Translations under genes and position numbers: made by a program
Assembly (NCBI GenBank): GCA_046263195.1
Contig: JBHELG010000035.1
Span: forward strand, 1 to 22,428
DNA length: 22,428 nucleotides
From: JBHELG01 sp046263195
Lineage (GTDB): Bacteria; Actinomycetota; Nitriliruptoria; Nitriliruptorales; JAHWKO01
Direction of reading: 5' to 3'
Part shown: positions 20,752 to 22,428 of the stretch, in pieces
Layout of the letters: the number at the start of each line of letters is the position of its first letter
Numbering within the stretch: position 1 is the first letter of the stretch
The notes under the pieces: model-generated
The model's input: only the letters and a program-made list of their open reading frames with translations
The model's database searches: none
Told to the model about the DNA's origin: nothing

Positions 20752-21855
20752 ATGCACATCGGCCTCGGCGCGGCCGGCCCAGCCGTGCGTGATGTCCAGT
20801 CGCGGCTGGAGACGCTGGGCTTCTCGTGCGAGTCGGACGACCCCGCCGTGTTCGGCCCCGTGACGCAAGCTGCGGTACGCGCCTTCCAGCAGTCACGTGG
20901 ACTGAACGCCGATGGCCTTGTCAGTGACGAGACTTGGCGGGCCCTAGTCGAGGCGGGCCGCAGTCTCGGTGACCGCCGGCTCTATCTCACTGAACCACTG
21001 TTGCGCGGCGACGACGTCCGGGAACTGCAGGATCGGCTCAACCGCCTCGGCTTCGACGCAGGCTACGTGGACGGAGTATTCGGGCGACAAACGGCCGCGG
21101 CGGTACGGGAGTTCCAACTGAACGTCGGTTTGCGTGTCGACGGTATCGCGGGCCGAGAGGTGGTCGACGGGTTGCGCCGCTTACACCGCCAGCACCAGTC
21201 CGCTGCCGCGATCTCCGTCCGCGAGCGGGAGGCGCTGCGTCAGGCTCCGCGCCGCTCCTCTCTCGCCGGCGCCCGGATCCTTCTCGACGCCGGACACGGG
21301 CCGGACGATCCGGGAGTCACGAGCCCTGACGGTGCGCGCGAGCACTTCCTCTGCTGGCAGATCACGAATCGGCTTGAAGGTCGTTTACTGGCACGGGGCG
21401 TGCACACCATTCTCTCCCGTGGACCTCGGACGACCCCATCGCCCTCGGAGCGAGCGCGTCTCGCCAATGCCGAAGGAGTCGATCTCATCCTCTCGGTGCA
21501 TCTCAACGGCCTCGACTCTCCATCCGCTCGCGGCGCCGCGGCCTATTACTTCGGCAACGCTTCCTTCGTGAGCGAGGCAGGACGTCGACTGGCGGACCTC
21601 GCGGTGGACGCCGTCGCCGCGCACACCGCCACACCACACTGCAGAACGCACCCGACCTCGAGCGCGTTGCTGCGCGAGTCACGAGCACCCGCGGTGGTGA
21701 TCGAACCCGGCTTTCTCACGCATCCTCTGGAGGGCGCGCGTCTGCAGGAGGCCGATCATCAGGAGGTGATCGCTGACGCCCTGACCGACGCCGTCGCGAG
21801 GTTCCTGACTGGTCGCCGGACGATGCTGCGGGTGGGCTCCGCAAGCGGCTCGTGA
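20752..21855 (+). CDS. cwlM: CwlM-like N-acetylmuramoyl-L-alanine amidase family protein
   Basis: A 367-residue protein with two peptidoglycan-binding-1 domains (about 8-66 and 86-143) followed by an Amidase_3 domain (about 174-357). Residues that should bind zinc and catalyse are present: H182 (DAGHG), E197 (AREHF), H250 (SVHLNG) and E318 (VVIEPGF). There is no signal peptide, so like mycobacterial CwlM it is probably cytoplasmic. CwlM there is an essential regulator that, when phosphorylated, activates MurA. Position after trxB-trxA matches Rv3913-Rv3915. The start is set by the leaderless TACGAT box; an in-frame ATG at 20698 would add 18 unconserved residues. Whether this copy hydrolyses peptidoglycan or only regulates cannot be told from the sequence. 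Confidence 0.93.
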   Translation: MHIGLGAAGPAVRDVQSRLETLGFSCESDDPAVFGPVTQAAVRAFQQSRGLNADGLVSDETWRALVEAGRSLGDRRLYLTEPLLRGDDVRELQDRLNRLGFDAGYVDGVFGRQTAAAVREFQLNVGLRVDGIAGREVVDGLRRLHRQHQSAAAISVREREALRQAPRRSSLAGARILLDAGHGPDDPGVTSPDGAREHFLCWQITNRLEGRLLARGVHTILSRGPRTTPSPSERARLANAEGVDLILSVHLNGLDSPSARGAAAYYFGNASFVSEAGRRLADLAVDAVAAHTATPHCRTHPTSSALLRESRAPAVVIEPGFLTHPLEGARLQEADHQEVIADALTDAVARFLTGRRTMLRVGSASGS

Positions 21856-21894
21856 CCCTCGTTCCTGACCAGGCCACCCTCTGTACTGCCATGC

Positions 21895-21936
21895 GACGAG
21901 AGGCCGTCGCAGCCGCGGCGAGGTGAGGGCCTCGTC
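21895..21936. terminator. Candidate bidirectional hairpin between convergent genes
   Basis: GACGAG (21895-21900) pairs with CTCGTC (21931-21936), extended by GCC/GGC after a 2-base bulge. The GC-rich loop lies between the CwlM stop and the GNAT stop. No U-run is present, so this is moderate evidence at best. Confidence 0.38.
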
Positions 21937-22428
21937 ACGGGGACAGCTCCGGCTGCATTCGCCGCCCCAGCCGCAGGGAAGCCTGCTCCAGCATCTGCTC
22001 GATCGGCTCGGACCAGCGAGCAGTGCTGTGCACGTCGAGTCGCAGCAGCGGATAGCGCGGGTGTTCCCGGTGAATGGCGAACCCCTCGTGAAGCAACCAG
22101 GTCGCTGGCAAAAGACAGCCGGCCTCGCGGTGGCGACGGTCGCCATAGGCTTCGACGGCCCGGCGATCCCGCCGCAGCGCCTCCTTCACCACGGTCCGGA
22201 GCAACAGGGGACCGAACCCCGCGCCACGGAAGGGCCGCTCGACCCACACCGTAGCCAGGAAAAGCGCGTCTGAGGACAGTCTAGGGATGGGCGCCGGCCG
22301 TCGCGCGAAGACCTCCGGCGGACCGAACAGGCACCAGGCGGCAACCTCGGTGTCCACACGGACGGCTCTCCCGGATGGTCCAAACTCGAGCTCGACTGCC
22401 CCCCACCAGGCGCACTTCTCCACCAGCG
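21935..22428 (-). CDS. GNAT-family acetyltransferase, 5' end beyond the window
   Basis: This is the C-terminal and middle part of a GNAT-fold protein. The acetyl-CoA motif A is seen as LFLATVWVERPFRGAGFGPLLLRTVVKEA. The family-like end AVEAYGDRR...CLLPATWLLHEGFAIHREHPRYPLLRLDV follows. This pattern and its place (convergent with the CwlM gene, before the expected parB) match Rv3916c of M. tuberculosis. A GTG at 22423 could begin a 162-residue protein, but the frame is still open at the window edge, and the visible N-terminus (KCAWWGAVELEF) looks like an internal family segment, so the gene probably continues. Substrate unknown. Confidence 0.85.
   Translation of the reverse strand, partial: LVEKCAWWGAVELEFGPSGRAVRVDTEVAAWCLFGPPEVFARRPAPIPRLSSDALFLATVWVERPFRGAGFGPLLLRTVVKEALRRDRRAVEAYGDRRHREAGCLLPATWLLHEGFAIHREHPRYPLLRLDVHSTARWSEPIEQMLEQASLRLGRRMQPELSP

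Noticed and set aside
1..22428. CRISPR arrays, tRNA or rRNA genes, riboswitches
   Set aside because: No regularly spaced repeats with unique spacers, cloverleaf-like segments, rRNA stretches or recognisable riboswitch cores were seen by eye; a covariance-model scan would be needed to exclude small RNAs.

Overview
High-GC DNA from an Actinobacteriota chromosome. Evidence: inositol-3-phosphate synthase of the actinobacterial type, a DUF5318 protein, a PadR regulator beside ino1, a DUF6049 envelope protein, and a gene order that matches remembered Mycobacterium tuberculosis neighbourhoods on both sides of oriC. Genes at 5185-9402 correspond to Rv0051, Rv0049, Rv0047c and Rv0046c. Genes at 12117-22428 correspond to Rv3907c, Rv3908, Rv3909, then Rv3913-Rv3916c. 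The next genes past the right edge should therefore be parB/parA and the dnaA/oriC region. The class cannot be fixed by eye; an Acidimicrobiia-like lineage is a guess.

Layout. 1-1500 is mobile DNA: the start of an IS481-type transposase running off the left edge, a set of short imperfect repeats, and a complete 1300-bp IS3-family element with terminal inverted repeats and a 4-bp target duplication. 1495-1975 is gene-poor. 1976-4249 (minus) holds a secreted or anchored Ala/Pro-rich protein and tyrosyl-tRNA synthetase. 4362-5231 (plus) holds two small zinc-ribbon proteins. 5185-7133 (minus) holds a GT87-type membrane mannosyltransferase and DUF5318. 7366-10815 (plus) holds a palindromic operator, padR, ino1 and an MFS transporter. 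10957-12062 holds nickel superoxide dismutase and its maturation peptidase, head to head. 12117-14199 (minus) holds the CCA-adding enzyme and D-aminoacyl-tRNA deacylase. 14471-18497 (plus) holds a Nudix hydrolase, DUF6049, a possible 36-residue leader ORF and a membrane Ser/Thr kinase. 18521-19051 (minus) is a zinc-finger membrane protein. 19179-21855 (plus) holds thioredoxin reductase, thioredoxin and a CwlM-like amidase. A GNAT protein (minus) runs off the right edge.

How they fit: trxB/trxA form the thioredoxin redox couple. SodN/SodX make a nickel SOD. Ino1 and the GT87 enzyme fit inositol-lipid and mannoside (PIM/LAM-like) envelope chemistry. DUF6049, the kinase and the CwlM-like protein resemble the mycobacterial MurJ/CwlM peptidoglycan-control neighbourhood, but murJ itself is absent between DUF6049 and the kinase, and no sigM is present.

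The most useful non-gene signal is a recurring TANNNT hexamer exactly 6 (once 7) bases before a start codon, at six places. This is the expected geometry of a -10 box driving leaderless mRNA. It fixes several start codons and exposes a 36-codon ORF whose stop overlaps the kinase start.
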